Assembly (NCBI GenBank): GCA_015847255.1
Contig: JADLZK010007174.1
Location: forward strand, 1,178,001 to 1,242,000
Length of the DNA: 64,000 nucleotides
Direction of reading: 5' to 3'
Source of the DNA: Hyparrhenia diplandra
Lineage: Eukaryota > Streptophyta > Magnoliopsida > Poales > Poaceae
Shown here: piece by piece, positions 46,080-58,011 of the stretch
Position numbering within the stretch: position 1 is the first letter of the stretch
How the letters are laid out: every line of letters starts with the position of its first letter
Notes under the pieces: generated by a model
Database searches by the model: none
Told to the model about the DNA's origin: nothing
What the model saw: only the letters and a program-made list of their open reading frames with translations
Program-made: the position numbers and the translations under genes

Positions 46080-47143
46080 CGTAGCTATGGAAGGTGTGGA
46101 TGTCTTTCATGTGTTTGGTGATGAGGTACGAGATCCCTTTTTCTTGACCAAATGGGAGGTGGACATCCCTCAGGCGGGCAATGTTCGAGATCCCAAGGCT
46201 CAACTGGACACCACCAATGTCGCAAGGATGTTGGAAAAGTTCTTTGAACTGGTCACCGATGGAGTCGGGGTAGACAAGGGGTTCAAGGACTTGCATGTTC
46301 AGGGTGTGGCAAAGGATTTGCATACATTTTCAATGTAGCAATCCATGCTTTCAGTGCGCAATCACTGCGCAAATGGAGTGCCAAGTGGAAGAGAGTTGTC
46401 AAGTTGAAGGAACTCAGTCTTTGCTGGATGGGATGAGGACGGATGCATGATCACCTTGGATCATTCACACTACAATGGGCACATTAAGGTGGGTTTGTAA
46501 TATAGGAATTAAGGACTTGCGGTTTACACTTTATAATGATAGATGTCCCTCTTTTGCTTCAACTCTTTTCTAATGTGGTTTTAAATGTTGTGCAGGATCA
46601 TCTGAAGGACAAGGAATTTCTCAATGTTCCTATCGCCAACTACTCCCTGATGCAGATTGTCTTTGGTTGTGGGGTTGCTACTAGAAGGTTTGCAATGGGG
46701 TCAAATGAGCCCCTTGGAGAGGAACCACTCCGAGAAACCATTGATGTTGAAGATGAGGAAGCACAACAGCCAGCTAACCTTGGTCAGAGCAGCAAGACAG
46801 CCAAGAAGGACAAGGGCAAGGCCAAGATGAAGGAGGACAACCACAATGGCAAGGATGACATCAATGGCACTGCCAAGAGGAAGAAGGGACTGAGTGAGGA
46901 TGATGTTGCACTCTTCAAGGGAATGGCCGGGAGGTCAATGGACTTAACAGTGCTATCAGTGAAGGAAATCACTCAGAGGCAGCCCCAGGCATCTATGATG
47001 CAGTGAAGGTACCCAACTATGCCAGGACTGACTTGATGGCTTGCCTGAACCACCTCATGCAGAACAAGGCTACGGAGACGGTGTTTGTTCAAATGACCTG
47101 CCGGGGACAAGGAGGCGTGGATCAATGACTACCTAATGTAGTC
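46080..47143 (+). pseudogene. Myb/SANT-like protein of the Harbinger element (ORF1), broken
   Basis: PIF/Harbinger elements encode a second, DNA-binding protein that brings the transposase to the element ends. The first readable part (from about 46086) has ARMLEKFFELVTDGVGVDKGFKDLH, the start of the SANT-like domain. The frame then breaks near 46335, and WDEDGCMITLDHSHYNGHIK follows at about 46430-46490. After a GT-AG intron (acceptor TGTGCAG, about 46594), another exon reads DHLKDKEFLNVPIANYSLM, then GVATRRFAMGSNEPLGEEP, a Lys-rich linker (KKDKGKAKMKE) and SEDDVALFKGMAG. The final part (AIYDAVKVPNYARTDLMACL) is in another frame after 46995. At least two frame changes make it non-functional. 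Confidence 0.75.
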
Positions 47144-48200
47144 TAGGACCAGGATGGCATTCCAGTAATCAAGTGGTCTGACAACCATGTAGCAGTTATA
47201 CCCTTTTTGATGTGCTCTAGAATGTAGCATTGCACTACTTAGGAGTATTTTGGGTAGATTATGATGGTGTACTAGGTTTTAGTTATCTATCATGGTGCGA
47301 TTGCTTTCATGGCATGTCATATGAACTTGAAGTACATGTTTGGGTGGCGAGATGAGTGAGGCAAAGAGGTCATATGCGATTCTATTGACTATAACTGTGT
47401 GAACATCCATGTTTAGTTGTCAAATTGAAGCGAAATTTAATGTTATGTATGGAGCAATTGTTATGGTACTGAATCCTGTTGTTGCTATCATCCATTGTGC
47501 GCTTATCAAGATGAAGTGTTATGTTGTTTTCATTTGTTGAAAGCCCGGTCTATACACCTCACAGGCGCATTGTTCCCCAACGGTCTACCATTTCCCAGAA
47601 ACCATTACCAAGGGTACAATTCATATGAAGCGACTCGAGAAGCATATGAAGCCTTTATCAACGATCAAGTTCTTTGGGGTGAATAATGAGGTTCGTGAAT
47701 GTTCCATTGGTGCACAACAGCGGAGGTACCAAACGTTGAGTTCAAGGATTTCATCATTGGGGTATTAGTTGTCATAGTGTTAGTCAGGTTGGTAGTGATC
47801 TTATGTAAGATTTAGATAGTAGAAGGGATCCTAATGTTGAATGTTTGCATTGTTGTGTACCGAAATGACTCTATTGACATGTGTATCCATTTGACATTTC
47901 TATCCATTTGAGGCCATTAAGCATGACCATTTCTAATATCTTGTATTTTGACGACTACCAATACGACCATTGATAGATAGCATTGGTAAATAACATGCAT
48001 GACCCCACACATTTCAACCTAAGTAACAAGTTTCATGTTAAAGAGGCATGGAACACACGAGTTGACCATTGAGCACATACCATTCTTTGAAACTTACCCT
48101 TTGTTTAGGACTTAGCTAACTACATCGAGCCAACTTAATGGTTACAAGCATTGTTGAGGTACCCTAGTTAGTTCAGTTCTCGCTAACAAGATAACCATAA
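47144..48200. other. Non-coding interior of the Harbinger element
   Basis: AT-rich sequence without a supported gene. A 63-codon ORF at 47495-47686 has no recognised similarity. Confidence 0.45.
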
Positions 48201-48315
48201 ACCAAAAAGCGGCAACACAGGCCATTGTTCCATTACAGTCATGAGACTACCAAAAGTCATCTTATCAACAACTACCGAAGTCATCGGTTACCTAGACAAG
48301 CAAAAGTCATCCCTA

Positions 48316-48900
48316 TCAACATCTACCAGCGGGCACCACCCCATTTCGCCCGGCAGCGAAGATAATGGCGGCCAGCATGACCACGATAGCAATGAGGCCA
48401 TAGATCACCCACATGAGCTTGCTCTTGTCGACAACGGCGTACATGGCCTTCTTACGGTAGTCATGGCACACACTTTGTGCAACGCGCGGTGCAACGCCCG
48501 AGTTCATCTTCCGGCTCATTCTTGGCGCCTTCGCCGCTTGGGTTGAGCTGCGGGGCCTCCATGAATGACTCATGGGCTTGTTCCTCCATGCGTAGAAGCC
48601 GCGCTTCATGTCCTTCCGTAGAGACTTCATCGTCTTGAACACGTTTCGACCCGCGGTACTCCAGCCACTTGATGAACTAGCACTGGTGTTCCACTTCTTT
48701 GGGGAGTTGTTACATTCATAATTGTAAAACATCCGCAGTTAGGCGTAAACAAAGCGAAAGAAAGAATTGAAAGTGAGATGATCAACCTTGTTTGGGCAGC
48801 CCAAGAAGCGTCGGGTCTTTGCTTCCACCCCAAGCCATCTTCACCCCTTGAAGTGCGGCCATGCTCACACTTCTCCATATGGACTTTGCCCGGGCGATAT
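48316..48900 (-). pseudogene. Possible GRF-type or membrane-anchored protein fragment
   Basis: Two overlapping minus-strand segments look like one former gene. The upstream one (48627-48878 region) starts MEKCEHGRTSRG and, in a shifted frame, reads KDPTLLGCPN. The downstream one (48732-48316) has MFYNYECNNSPKKW, a basic stretch (KTMKSLRKDMKRGF, MSRKM) and a C-terminal hydrophobic segment (LMWVIYGLIAIVVMLAAIIF) before a short polar end. Cys-containing N-termini followed by a C-terminal membrane helix occur in grass GRF-zinc-finger-like proteins, often near transposons. That assignment is tentative because the zinc ligands are not clear. Confidence 0.35.
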
Positions 48901-49791
48901 ATAGTGGATGCGGGAGCGACATCGGAGCCATCGAATCACCGGTGGCCTATCAAATTTGGGGGAAAATAGGACTTTCGAGGAAGCAATCGACAACTAGGTA
49001 GGGTTTGATTCAATCCAAACATCAATCAATCATTCATTAGCAGAACATGTAAAGATCAAGAAAAATGACCGATTGGCGAAAAAGTGTTGACCCGGATTGA
49101 AATTTTGGAACCCTAAGTTTCAGTGGAACAGGGAAGATGGAGGTTTGGGGGTACCTGTGGTGCCGGTCCGAGTCGCCTCCGTCGTTGTCGTCGGTGGAGT
49201 GGCTGCCGTGGCACGTGGAAGCGGGTCCTGGGGCCGGAGAGATCGATAGCACTCAGGGCGGGGCCATTATGGCCACCACACTCGCGATGGGGAGCTCCGG
49301 CACTCCTCAAGGGCACCGCAAGACGCCCGCCGCCGCCTCCTCGGAGGGTCAGGTGCCCTCAGTCGCTTTATTCGACCGGCCATCGGGGAGGCGTCGCCCG
49401 TGACTCGGCGGCGAAGGAGAGGCATGGGGGCCCAGGGGAGGAAGTGGAAGGGACTGGGTGGGGTGAATGAAAGGGGTGAGTCGGATGGGGAGGGGAAACG
49501 CTTTTATATCGACCCATGAAAACGGGGAGGGCTAAGCATACCGCCGAAAGTGGTGAACCGACACACCTAGTATAGATACAACCAAAAACAAAAACTTGTT
49601 GGTCACAATGGGGCAGCCATAGGAATTTTGGACCAACCAAACACCCAAAACCACCTAACCTAGCTACAATTGGCCACAATTCTAAAATCAACCAAACAAG
49701 TGCATTTGGCTTGTTTTGCATAAGGTTTTTCTGGGCCGGGCTAGGATGGGCTAGCAGGCTACACTTGGCTCTACAACCAAACACACCCTAA

Positions 49792-51260
49792 TGTTCCTAG
49801 ATGGGTATGCGGCGAATCGAGGAGGAGTGAACCTAACTACTCTTAAAGTCAACGGGATGAAGAGTCATGACTTCCACGTATGGATTTAGCGGCTTCTTCC
49901 GGTGATGGTCCGAGGCTATGTCCCTGAGCATCTATGGCTATTCTTCGGCGAGTTGAGCTATTTCTTTCATGACTTTACGCCCAGGAGCTATCTCCCACCG
50001 TCATCAAAGGTTTGGAAAAACGGCACCGTGATGCTCGTAAGTTGGAGAAGGTCTTTCCACAGTTTTCTTCGTGCCGATGCAGCATTTTGATTGTGCACCT
50101 CCCGTATGAGGCTCGTATGGGGGGGCACGCAGCTTGGTTACATTGGATGTATCAATCGAGAGTTCTTCTAAAGGCAGACGTGCGAAAATGTAGAAATAAA
50201 GCCGGACACAGAGGCTTCTATTGCGAGAGGCATATCTTGTGGAGGAGGTGTCAAACTTCACACGTAAATACTATACCGAGAAGCTACCTAGCGTGCATAA
50301 TCCACTCCCTCGATACAATGCTAGGCGAAAATGAATCGACCCTCGGCCTTTCGAGAGGCCAACTCGGAACCTCAAGAATGGTTGGACCACTAAGCAAGGC
50401 GAACAATGAAGAGTGGCGGAAGATCGCGATATGCGTGTTGACCAACCTTGATGAGACTCAATCATACGGCATGCGGTGAGCCCTCAAAGAACTAGTTTCA
50501 ATAAGTCGTCACTTTTCATTTGTACCAACCCCTTGTCGTCTGGTGTGGAATTCTATTCGACAATCCTGGCATGAATCGGGGATCCTACCCGCAAGAAGAA
50601 GATACCCTTTTTTCACGGGTGCGGCGGGGAAGCTCCGATTTTATTTTCGTGGTTCAAAAGAAAGGTAGTGTCCATTCCAACTCTATTTTCTTGACATTTC
50701 TAGTTCATATGCGTTTTCAATAACATGACGATCTATCCAGTTGACCTTACAGGCCCAAACCCGATCCCTCTATGTGTGCGAGTTGAGACAATTTGCAAAG
50801 GCTATGAAAAAAAGGGTTAGGTCCTTTAAGGGTTATGATGTGAGCAGTTATCATTTTCACATGATAAGCTACGAGCGGAGCCGCCCAATCGGAAAACCAC
50901 AAACAACGGGTGTTTGTGCCCGGCAATGATGATCGTGACTACTATGGCGTGACTTGAAGAAATATATGAACTTTCGTTCTACGGCCTAAGCAACTTAAAC
51001 TGTCATATTCAAATGTCATTGGATTGACCCTCGGTCGTGAAGGGGGGTTCGGCCGGCGCCCAAACATTGGACTAGTCGAGTTCGACGGGATTACGTATTT
51101 AGGAGGCCGTGTCTACATTGTTGCTCAACGGGCCGTGCAAGTTTATTACATGCCATACGCTTGCCAAACCAAAATGTGTCTTAGGATTGGGATATTGTGC
51201 ATAAGGTGGCGCCACACGGTAAACTACCCGCGTGCCAATCGATGAAGATTACAACTTGAT
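49792..51260 (+). pseudogene. CACTA TnpD-type transposase, C-terminal half, broken
   Basis: TnpD proteins cut and join CACTA ends. The readable series starts directly after the Harbinger right end: GVNLTTLKVNGMKSHDFHVW, a TAG, then RLLPVMVRGYVPEHLWLFF. It continues with the DUF4218-type region (LPYEARMGGHAAWLHWMY, KADVRKCRNKAGHRG, CERHILWRR) around 50012-50260. A DUF4216-type tail follows at about 50880-51245 (GRRPNIGLVEFDG, VFIAQ-like VYIVAQRAVQVYYM). Multiple stops and frame changes occur. The catalytic N-terminal Transposase_tnp2 half is absent, probably lost with the left flank of the Harbinger insertion. No activity is expected. Confidence 0.75.
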
Positions 51261-51689
51261 CGAGCCAAAACACATATGATGGAGAGTTCTTTTTCAAGAA
51301 GATGGGCTGAGGAGATTTGTGATAGAGTTACCCAACGCCGATGAAATGGAAGTAGACAAATCGAAATAGCTAGGGACGATGGCGACCGGCGGAGATGAGG
51401 TCACAAATGAGAGAGACTTACAAATGCTTGGCGAATACGATTAGGCAACGGCGGCGAAGACAACATTCCTCCTTCGGATAGTTTTGATTATTTGGACAAA
51501 TGTTGATAGTGATGACGAGACATATGATCGGATAATCCCATGTAATACTATGTTTTTCGTTTATTTGGACAATGTTGATAGTTTTAATTCTTTTCCTTCT
51601 CTAATGATTTTCTTGATGAGTTGACATTTTGTTTAATTGCGGGTGATCAAGAAGATGGTGAGCAGCATGGCCCGGGTGCCTCGTCGAGG

Positions 51690-53560
51690 GCCGTGTGCTC
51701 CCTTTACAAAGGGTGCAGGCGGGAGAGGACGGGGACCCAGGAGGAGGTACTAGGAGGCCCCGCATGGGCAAGGGACAGCCGGCGGCGGAGGACTCTAAGC
51801 GTGAGTTGGTGCCGGAGGTCCCGAGGGGGCCGCCAGAGGACGGCGTGGTTGGTGCGCCGACCAATCGGCGAGGGCGAGGACGAGGGGCGGAGGGATGGGG
51901 GGGAAGGGACGAGGAGAGGGACGAAGGGCGGGCGCGGGGATCCGCCATGGGGATTTCCCGAGGGTCCGCCACTTCCGGTGTGTACTTGCGAGGTCCCGCG
52001 AGCCTCCCTCGGTTCCCCACGAGCGGCACAAGGGGAGTGCTTTGCCCCGATGGGCAAGTGTAAGTAACTATTGATATTTTGTCGATGTTATCACAATTTT
52101 TTTAATTTGAAATATTTTTCTCTTTACTAATATTTTGTCTTGCTTGTGCAGGAAGCGGGTGGTTATGTCGGGTGGTCACACACGCTCCCGAATGGCATCC
52201 TAAGGTCTTCTTGTCGGGAAGCACTTCAGCGGCATTGTCACTTACAAAAGGCAAGGCGGAGGCCGGCCCACACGGCTGCCCACTGTAAACCGCCGCGAGA
52301 CGACGAACATAGCAACGTGTTGGCCCACGTGATGGCGAGACTTTTGGGTAAGTTTGTCAGTCGCTCAAACTTGTGACTATTCCTAACGTGTGACTAAGGA
52401 TGCATCACATTTGTATGCAGAGAGTTTCTTCGAACCCTTTGGCGGGATTTGAAGCGAGGGGCGGAAGAGGTGCTCAAGAAATCCAGCGAAGCGCATCGTC
52501 GGCATGCACGAGGCGAAACACCGTGCGTGATCAACTACTATGGGTCCAAGTGTGGGCAAAAGATCAAGATAGCGAGAAGCTAGAAGATGGAGTCGACCAG
52601 AGAAGGTACCTTCGGTACATGGATAATCGATAAAAGTTGATTGCTTTTGAGCTTATAAGTATGTTTCATCTAACCTTGTTATATGTCATGTAGATGGTCC
52701 CCCGGTGGTGCATCACTTGATACCCCATCTTTGGGGAGATAATCGTGGGCCGGGGTGGTTCACAGGGAGTATCGGATAAGCACGAGGATTTTACGGGATC
52801 GGCGTTTGTCGATGGGAGGTCGACACACACCATCAAGGGGCCCGCAACTCACCGCATACAAAGAAAGATGGGTACCACGAAGCCTTTTATCCATTGTCAT
52901 GCTATATTGTGCCTATTTTCTAATCATCTCATTTTCTCGTAGATGGCGGCACACCCGGGGTAGGAGTGCTGTGACTTTGGGGCATTCTGCGCATGTCCTA
53001 CAAGGGCAAGGCGGCGTCCGCGTCACCTACATCTGAGCGACCCGCCCTCGGCGTACACCAACCCGAGCGTGTGCGAAAGATCACACGACTACGGAGCGGC
53101 GAGAAGGTCCATGGGCGGACTTGATCCCGTTGGTCGGGACATCGTCGCGGACATGCATTGATGGCGGTGGGAGGAGGCAAAAGCACGGACGGTTGTATAT
53201 TGCGGACGGCTACATCGGCGGCTCCGGCTAAGTCTCTCACAGCTCCGTTCACGGAGAACATGAAGGTGCTTTGCCTACTCATGCGGCGAGCCCCTGCAGA
53301 GCCGTATTGGCCGAACTCCGAGGTTATTCCTTTGTCATACAATTTTCTTTACACACCTTAATTAGGTTTGCATTACTAAAACATTGGATTGAAATCTTGT
53401 AGGACCGACTAAGAATTCGAGGCGACCGCGACAGGGCGGCGGCTAGCGTTCAGGCCCAACGAGGGGAAACCCGAGGCGAAGCGGCTAAGCGGAGCTCATG
53501 ACCTATCTCGTGAGTTCGGGGAACCCTGCGCCAAGAACAGCTGCTAGCGTGTTGCTCGCC
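51690..53560 (+). pseudogene. Second CACTA protein (plant PTTA/TnpA-like), broken
   Basis: The start is a Gly/Arg/Pro-rich region ending STSGVYLRGP-like (SGVYLRGPASLPRFP at about 51975-52020), typical for this plant transposase family. After an intron-like gap (acceptor TGTGCAG near 52152), a KRVVMSGGH segment follows. About 52430-52620 reads MHEAKHRA-like sequence and about 52760-52880 reads GPQLTAYKERWVPRSLLS. The segment 53095-53200 (HALMAVGGGKSTDGCI) resembles the GRYPCLNG-type end. In this superfamily the protein binds the subterminal repeats. It has many stops and shifts. Family assignment comes from several short matches and is moderately certain. Confidence 0.55.
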
Positions 53561-54029
53561 TCAACCTTACTCTGTGAGTATGAAATTGCCTTCAATTTTG
53601 CTTTGCTTGTGGATCTAGATCACGTCTTAACACATGCAACATCTTCTCCTTTGTGTAGCTCTGGCCGCATGCGGGATCTAACCATGCGGCGCCTCCTCCC
53701 AATGATGATGATTGGTCTCCTTAGCGGTCATGCAACAGCGGCCCCATCCTTGATGAGCTAGTCGTGGACGTGTGGTACTTTTTAATGGTTCTAGATAAGA
53801 TGATGTGGAACTAGACTTGTGATGGATATTGAACCTGACTTGTCGAACTTCATGACTTGTGGAACTTCTTGTGATGGATATATATATTTGGATATGGATT
53901 TGATATATATTTGTGACAAATGAGTTGTATGAGTGCATGGATTTGATATATATGTGATATATGATTTATATGTATCTTGTTTGTCAAGTTGGAATACAAA
54001 AAACAGAACTAAAAAAAAGGAAATGGTCG

Positions 54030-54587
54030 CTTTACCGGCGCAACGCTCGGTAAAGCTGGGTTCAGGTTACCCAGTTCACCAGCTATGCCGAAGCGGCTCG
54101 GTAAAGGTTCACCTTCGGTAGTGTTATGGTCAATTCAGGGGCATGCGGCTCTCGGTGAAGCGACCATAACTCTACCGGAAGCTGCTGGGCTCTATAGCAG
54201 CTCGGTAAAGAAAGCGTGAAGATGTACCCGGCGTTGTTTTGGGCTCTCGGCACAATTTAATTTTAAAGTTTTTAAAATTAAATTTCCGCCCAGAAACTTC
54301 TGCGACCGGTAGAAGTGCCTCTTAGGGGAGGTGTTCTTACCTCGGTGAATCCAACGTCGATGGAGGCAAGCGCCATCGTCGTCGTCATTTTTTTGCCGGG
54401 GGGCTATGGGCCCTCGGTAGAGTCTTACCGGTGGCCTGTCGAGGCTCTCGGTAAAAGTTGTTTCAGTTGAAAGTTTCACCGAGAGAGTTTCTCGAGCAGC
54501 TTCGGTAAAGCCTCTACCGGCGCTACTTTCACTTTTAGCGAGAGTGTTTGCGGGCTCGGTAGAGACACATGCCATACAGTAGTGACG
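54030..54587. repeat. Right CACTA subterminal repeat array and terminus
   Basis: Dense GCTCGGTAAAG, CTCTCGGTGAAG, CTACCGG and TTTCACCGAGAG motifs lead to the terminal CAGTAGTG at 54580-54587. The outer sequence then returns to R3 (ACGTTAGATAAAAATT, matching R1 at 21169). Confidence 0.82.
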
Positions 54588-55247
54588 TTAGATAAAAATT
54601 ACTAACTCCTCTGTTTCAAATTGAAAAGTTATGTTAACTTTTCTATATATATTATATAAACTTGATTTTATTTAGATACAACTTAATATATAGTAAAAAA
54701 GCTATGTATTTAAAAAATTAAAATGACCGATAAATTTGAACGACTTACAATTTAAAGCGGAACAGTACTCCGTATTTAGAGGCTCAATCCCTACTGTACA
54801 TGGTGTGGAGGTCCATTTCGAAGAAAAGGGACGTGGCACATGTGTTCTCGGTTGCATGGCTCAGGGCCCCAAAATCAAAGAGGTCCATGCTAATATAAGT
54901 ATTCTAAACATATATTTGTATTATGTTTTGTTTAAATAAACATGCATAAAGCCTAGAAGGCACATACTAAGACGTAATCCATCGTGACAATAAATGATTT
55001 CTATGTTCGTGTATTATGCTTCTTGGCTCTCAGAATGGCGACTCAAGGAGACATGTACTTATGTCTAGTTTAATGGATCATTCTTTTCCGGTAGTCCATA
55101 CTGTTCTACTTTTCTATGCAATACATTATAGTCTATATTATTATTGTTTTTATTTTGACACTTACTTTAGTCCCATTTAGAACTTTGCTCGAGGCCCCAA
55201 GTTATCGGTAAGGTGCCTACAATTTGACCAGCAAAAACTAAATGTTA

Positions 55248-55891
55248 GGCTATCTCCAACAAGGAGAACTCAAATCGGGGAACTCATTCGGCGTTTTTAC
55301 ATACCGCACAGGAAAACACAGCGAACCCAAATATTAGCCGTCTCAACAGCAAACAAAGACACAAAATCCTCCCTCGCTTCCCGTCGTCCCTCCGGCCCCC
55401 GCCCGCCGCCTCAGCGGTGGAATAACAACCGCCTTCGGCGTCGAAGCGAGAGCGAACCGCGCGCCTCCTCCGGCCCCACCGCCGCGGCCTGCGCGCCTCC
55501 TCCTGCACCACACCGCGTGGAGTGTCCTTCCTCGTGGACCCCACCTGCCGCCATCGCAGCGTCACGCCCTCCCGACGCCAGCCGGTGGGCCCCTGGTGGG
55601 AGCGGGCTGGGGCTCCGGCGCGACGACGGGGGAGCGAAGCTCGGTCTACGGCAGCTTCGGCCTCTCCTCGCCGCTGTGGTCCGCCGGCCGAGCGCGGCGC
55701 TGGCCCCATCGCCGGCCGATGCGGCTCGGCCCGTCGTTTACGTCTTCCTCCCTGAAGACGCTTATTTGCCTTCCCAAACGCCTACGATGCAAAGTGGCGG
55801 CTAGCGACGTTGGGTCGTCCGCTGTAGATGTTCTGGGTATGCATACGTACTGTTGACGCCGCATTAAAGGGTATATGCCTTCGAGACAGTC
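55248..55891. mobile_element. TTA-flanked GC-rich element with exact empty site in R2
   Basis: R3 reads AAATG-TTA-[insert]-TTA-GTGGACAG, while R2 reads AAATG-TTA-CTGGACAG (TTA at 32098-32100). The insert is therefore 644 bp with a 3-bp TTA duplication. The ends are GGCTATCTCCAACA and, inverted, GACTGTCTCGAAGG. TTA target and similar ends suit a PIF/Harbinger-type non-autonomous element. The interior holds only GC-rich compositional ORFs. Confidence 0.85.
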
Positions 55892-57112
55892 TTAGTGGAC
55901 AGTAATGGGTGACACATAAGGCACTCGTTGTGGACGTTGACTTTTTATGGCCTTTGGGTTTTGATTTTTACCATTATTTATTTCTTATTTCAATGTAGTT
56001 ATAATATCAAATAAACATGACTTATGCAAGTAGCTTTCAAGATAAATCTACACACATAACTTTTTTTTGTAAAAATAAATATTTTGAAAACTACTACTAG
56101 TGCTCAAAGTTCGAGAAGTTTTATCGGATTTTCATTAAAGCATTAAGTATACATACGAAGGAATGGTCTGTCAAATAGCCTAAATAAATACCAAAGACAA
56201 AAATAGGACCATTTCATATGGGCAGCTATTTCCATTAAGAAATGATCTTTAGAGACAAAATCTAGCTGTCCCACCAACCTTCCAGGATCACTATTTTTTA
56301 ACACAAAGGATCATGGCTATTAGTAGTAGAAAAAAATAGACATATCCCTCAATTAACACAAAAGTTCAATTCCAATCGAACTTAAGAAACTCAAACTGCA
56401 TTTAAGAAACTTGCATCGAAACACTGGTTGGCATCCCAATGCCTGATGAATTTGGCTTAATCAAACTATTGTTGTCAGATATATAGCATCTTAATGTACA
56501 ACAAATTAACGCACACACATGTAACTCCTTCATCCCAAAATTGTAAGTTATTCTAAGAATCTTGGAGAGAGTCAAAGCATATCAAGTTTGACCAAAAAAC
56601 TTTAAACTATTGGCATTACTTACCTTGTACTGCTAGGTTTAAAACTTTGAACTGCCACATTATAAACATTATATGGCTAGGTTCAAAACTTTGGATTTCA
56701 AACCTCACACCTAATTCAGAAACTTTATACTCAGCTCATTTCAAAATTTGTACTTACATGGTATGAACTTTTTATACACCTAAAATGAAAACTATGTAAT
56801 TCGAATCTTTGCAATACAACATTTGAAACTTTATACTCCTAGACTCAAAACTTTATAGTCACGAAAATTGTTTCAAACATATCCAATATCATCTACTTAT
56901 AGGATCTCATCATAATGAAACGCTAATGGTGCAAACGGAATTAAAAAATAAATACCTACAAGAAAGTTATCACATTTTAAAGTTTGTATACCGTTTGTAA
57001 ATGCAAAGAAAAATAGATCTGAATACAGCACGTGGCCTTCTCCCCCTCCCCACGCCCACTATCCACGCCCGGTCCCGCTCCCCATGTGCCACACTCCACG
57101 ATTGGGTTTTCT
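55892..57112. other. Non-coding spacer of R3
   Basis: Matches R2 31410-32360 and 33515-34440 with a junction near 56158, where the R2 segment 32360-33515 is missing. A Stowaway-like start (ACTCCTTCATCCCAAAATTG) lies at about 56524. No gene is supported. Confidence 0.55.
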
Positions 57113-57114
57113 TA

Positions 57115-58011
57115 GGGCATGTACAACCCGTCGGTAGGGAACCGTCTATGTAACGGTATTTTGCGGTTTACCCCCGCTTCCGGCCCAATCGGCGGCCGCA
57201 AGGCTCGGCCGAGGGAGGCGGCGCTTTTGTCCCATTCCCCAACATCGGCCCGAGTGACGCGAGACCCCGTTGTAATGGCCGTCTTCACCACGCAACGCAA
57301 CTCGATCCACCCCCCTCCCCGGAATCCAACACCGCATGCGCCGCGGAGCTTCCCCGCCAAAAAGCTGAACGCTGAAATCCTCCATCCTCGCCCACGCTGG
57401 GAAATCCTCCATCCTCGGCCTTGGAGTGCGGGCGGCGCGGCCACAGGCCAAACCCTAGGTCGGTGGTGTCGAGGCGGCGGCGGCGGCGATGGGTCTCTCG
57501 CTCGGTCTTTGCCGAGCCACGTGATTCACGCAGCGGCGGCGGAGAGCTGAGGCTGCTCGAGCACTTGCGAGGCTGCGGCCCAGCGTGCGGCCTGCGGGAA
57601 GCGGTGGCGCCGGCACGGGCCCACTCGCCGGAGCAGCTGCGTGCTGCCGAGGCTGCACGCGGCTCCGTCGGCCGAGCTCCCTCGTCGGCCCCTTTCTAAG
57701 ATAGACTGAAAATGAAATTATGAGGCAATCTCCAGCATCTCAAGTCCTAAATAATGAAATGGCCTTGAGCACACAGCAGAGCTGCAGCCGCATCGCCGCA
57801 TGCCACATGCTGGATCCGGATGGTATACACAAATAGCCACACAATGGTATGCACGAAATGCATTTGTAGTTGATCTTTAAGCTACATGTAAAGCATTAAA
57901 GCGAGCTTATAGACGGATCGTGCGCTGCAGAGGTTTGTATGACTCTGTCTTTATATGCATGCATCTATGATAAATTCGAGGTTTTGCAGACGACCCGCCA
58001 TCGTGGGTTGT
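57115..58011. mobile_element. Insertion with GTACAACCC ends in R3
   Basis: R2 reads GGGTTTTCTTAGGGGCATTGGGCCGCCAAAA without interruption. R3 has instead GGGCATGTACAACCCG on the left and, about 900 bp later, GGGTTGTACGCC before AAAAGATCC. The two ends are imperfect inverted repeats around GTACAACCC. The interior includes a GC-rich block (57170-57690) with compositional ORFs only. The target duplication is not clear. Confidence 0.6.

Larger units (their letters stand above)
44833..49788 (+). mobile_element. PIF/Harbinger element, left end missing
   Basis: The right terminus is the inverted GGGTGTGTTTGGTTG (ends at 49788), followed by TAA, the usual target sequence of the superfamily. The last ~220 bp resemble the right end of the element at 3123-4588. 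Inside are a DDE transposase, a Myb/SANT-type ORF and a minus-strand ORF. No matching left terminus was found between 43000 and 44850, and the transposase lacks its N-terminal part, so the left side appears deleted. Confidence 0.8.
42045..54587 (+). mobile_element. Large CACTA (En/Spm) transposon, degenerate, with nested insertions
   Basis: The right end, read inward, is CACTACTGTATGGCATG followed by CTCTACCGAG. The left end is CTACAACCGCACAGAGG followed by CTCTACCGAG and seems to have lost the first CA. Both ends carry dense CTCGGTAGA/CTACCGAG subterminal arrays. Flanking sequence belongs to R3 on both sides. Inside, plus-strand remains of a TnpD-type transposase (49792-51260) and a second plant CACTA protein (about 51690-53560) survive. 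The first half of TnpD is missing. A Harbinger element occupies the middle. A clear 3-bp target duplication could not be confirmed. Confidence 0.82.

Noticed and set aside
51601..52067. Minus-strand Pro/Ser-rich ORFs opposite the CACTA second gene
   Set aside because: The plus strand carries the recognisable SGVYLRGP motif; the minus frames are its shadow.
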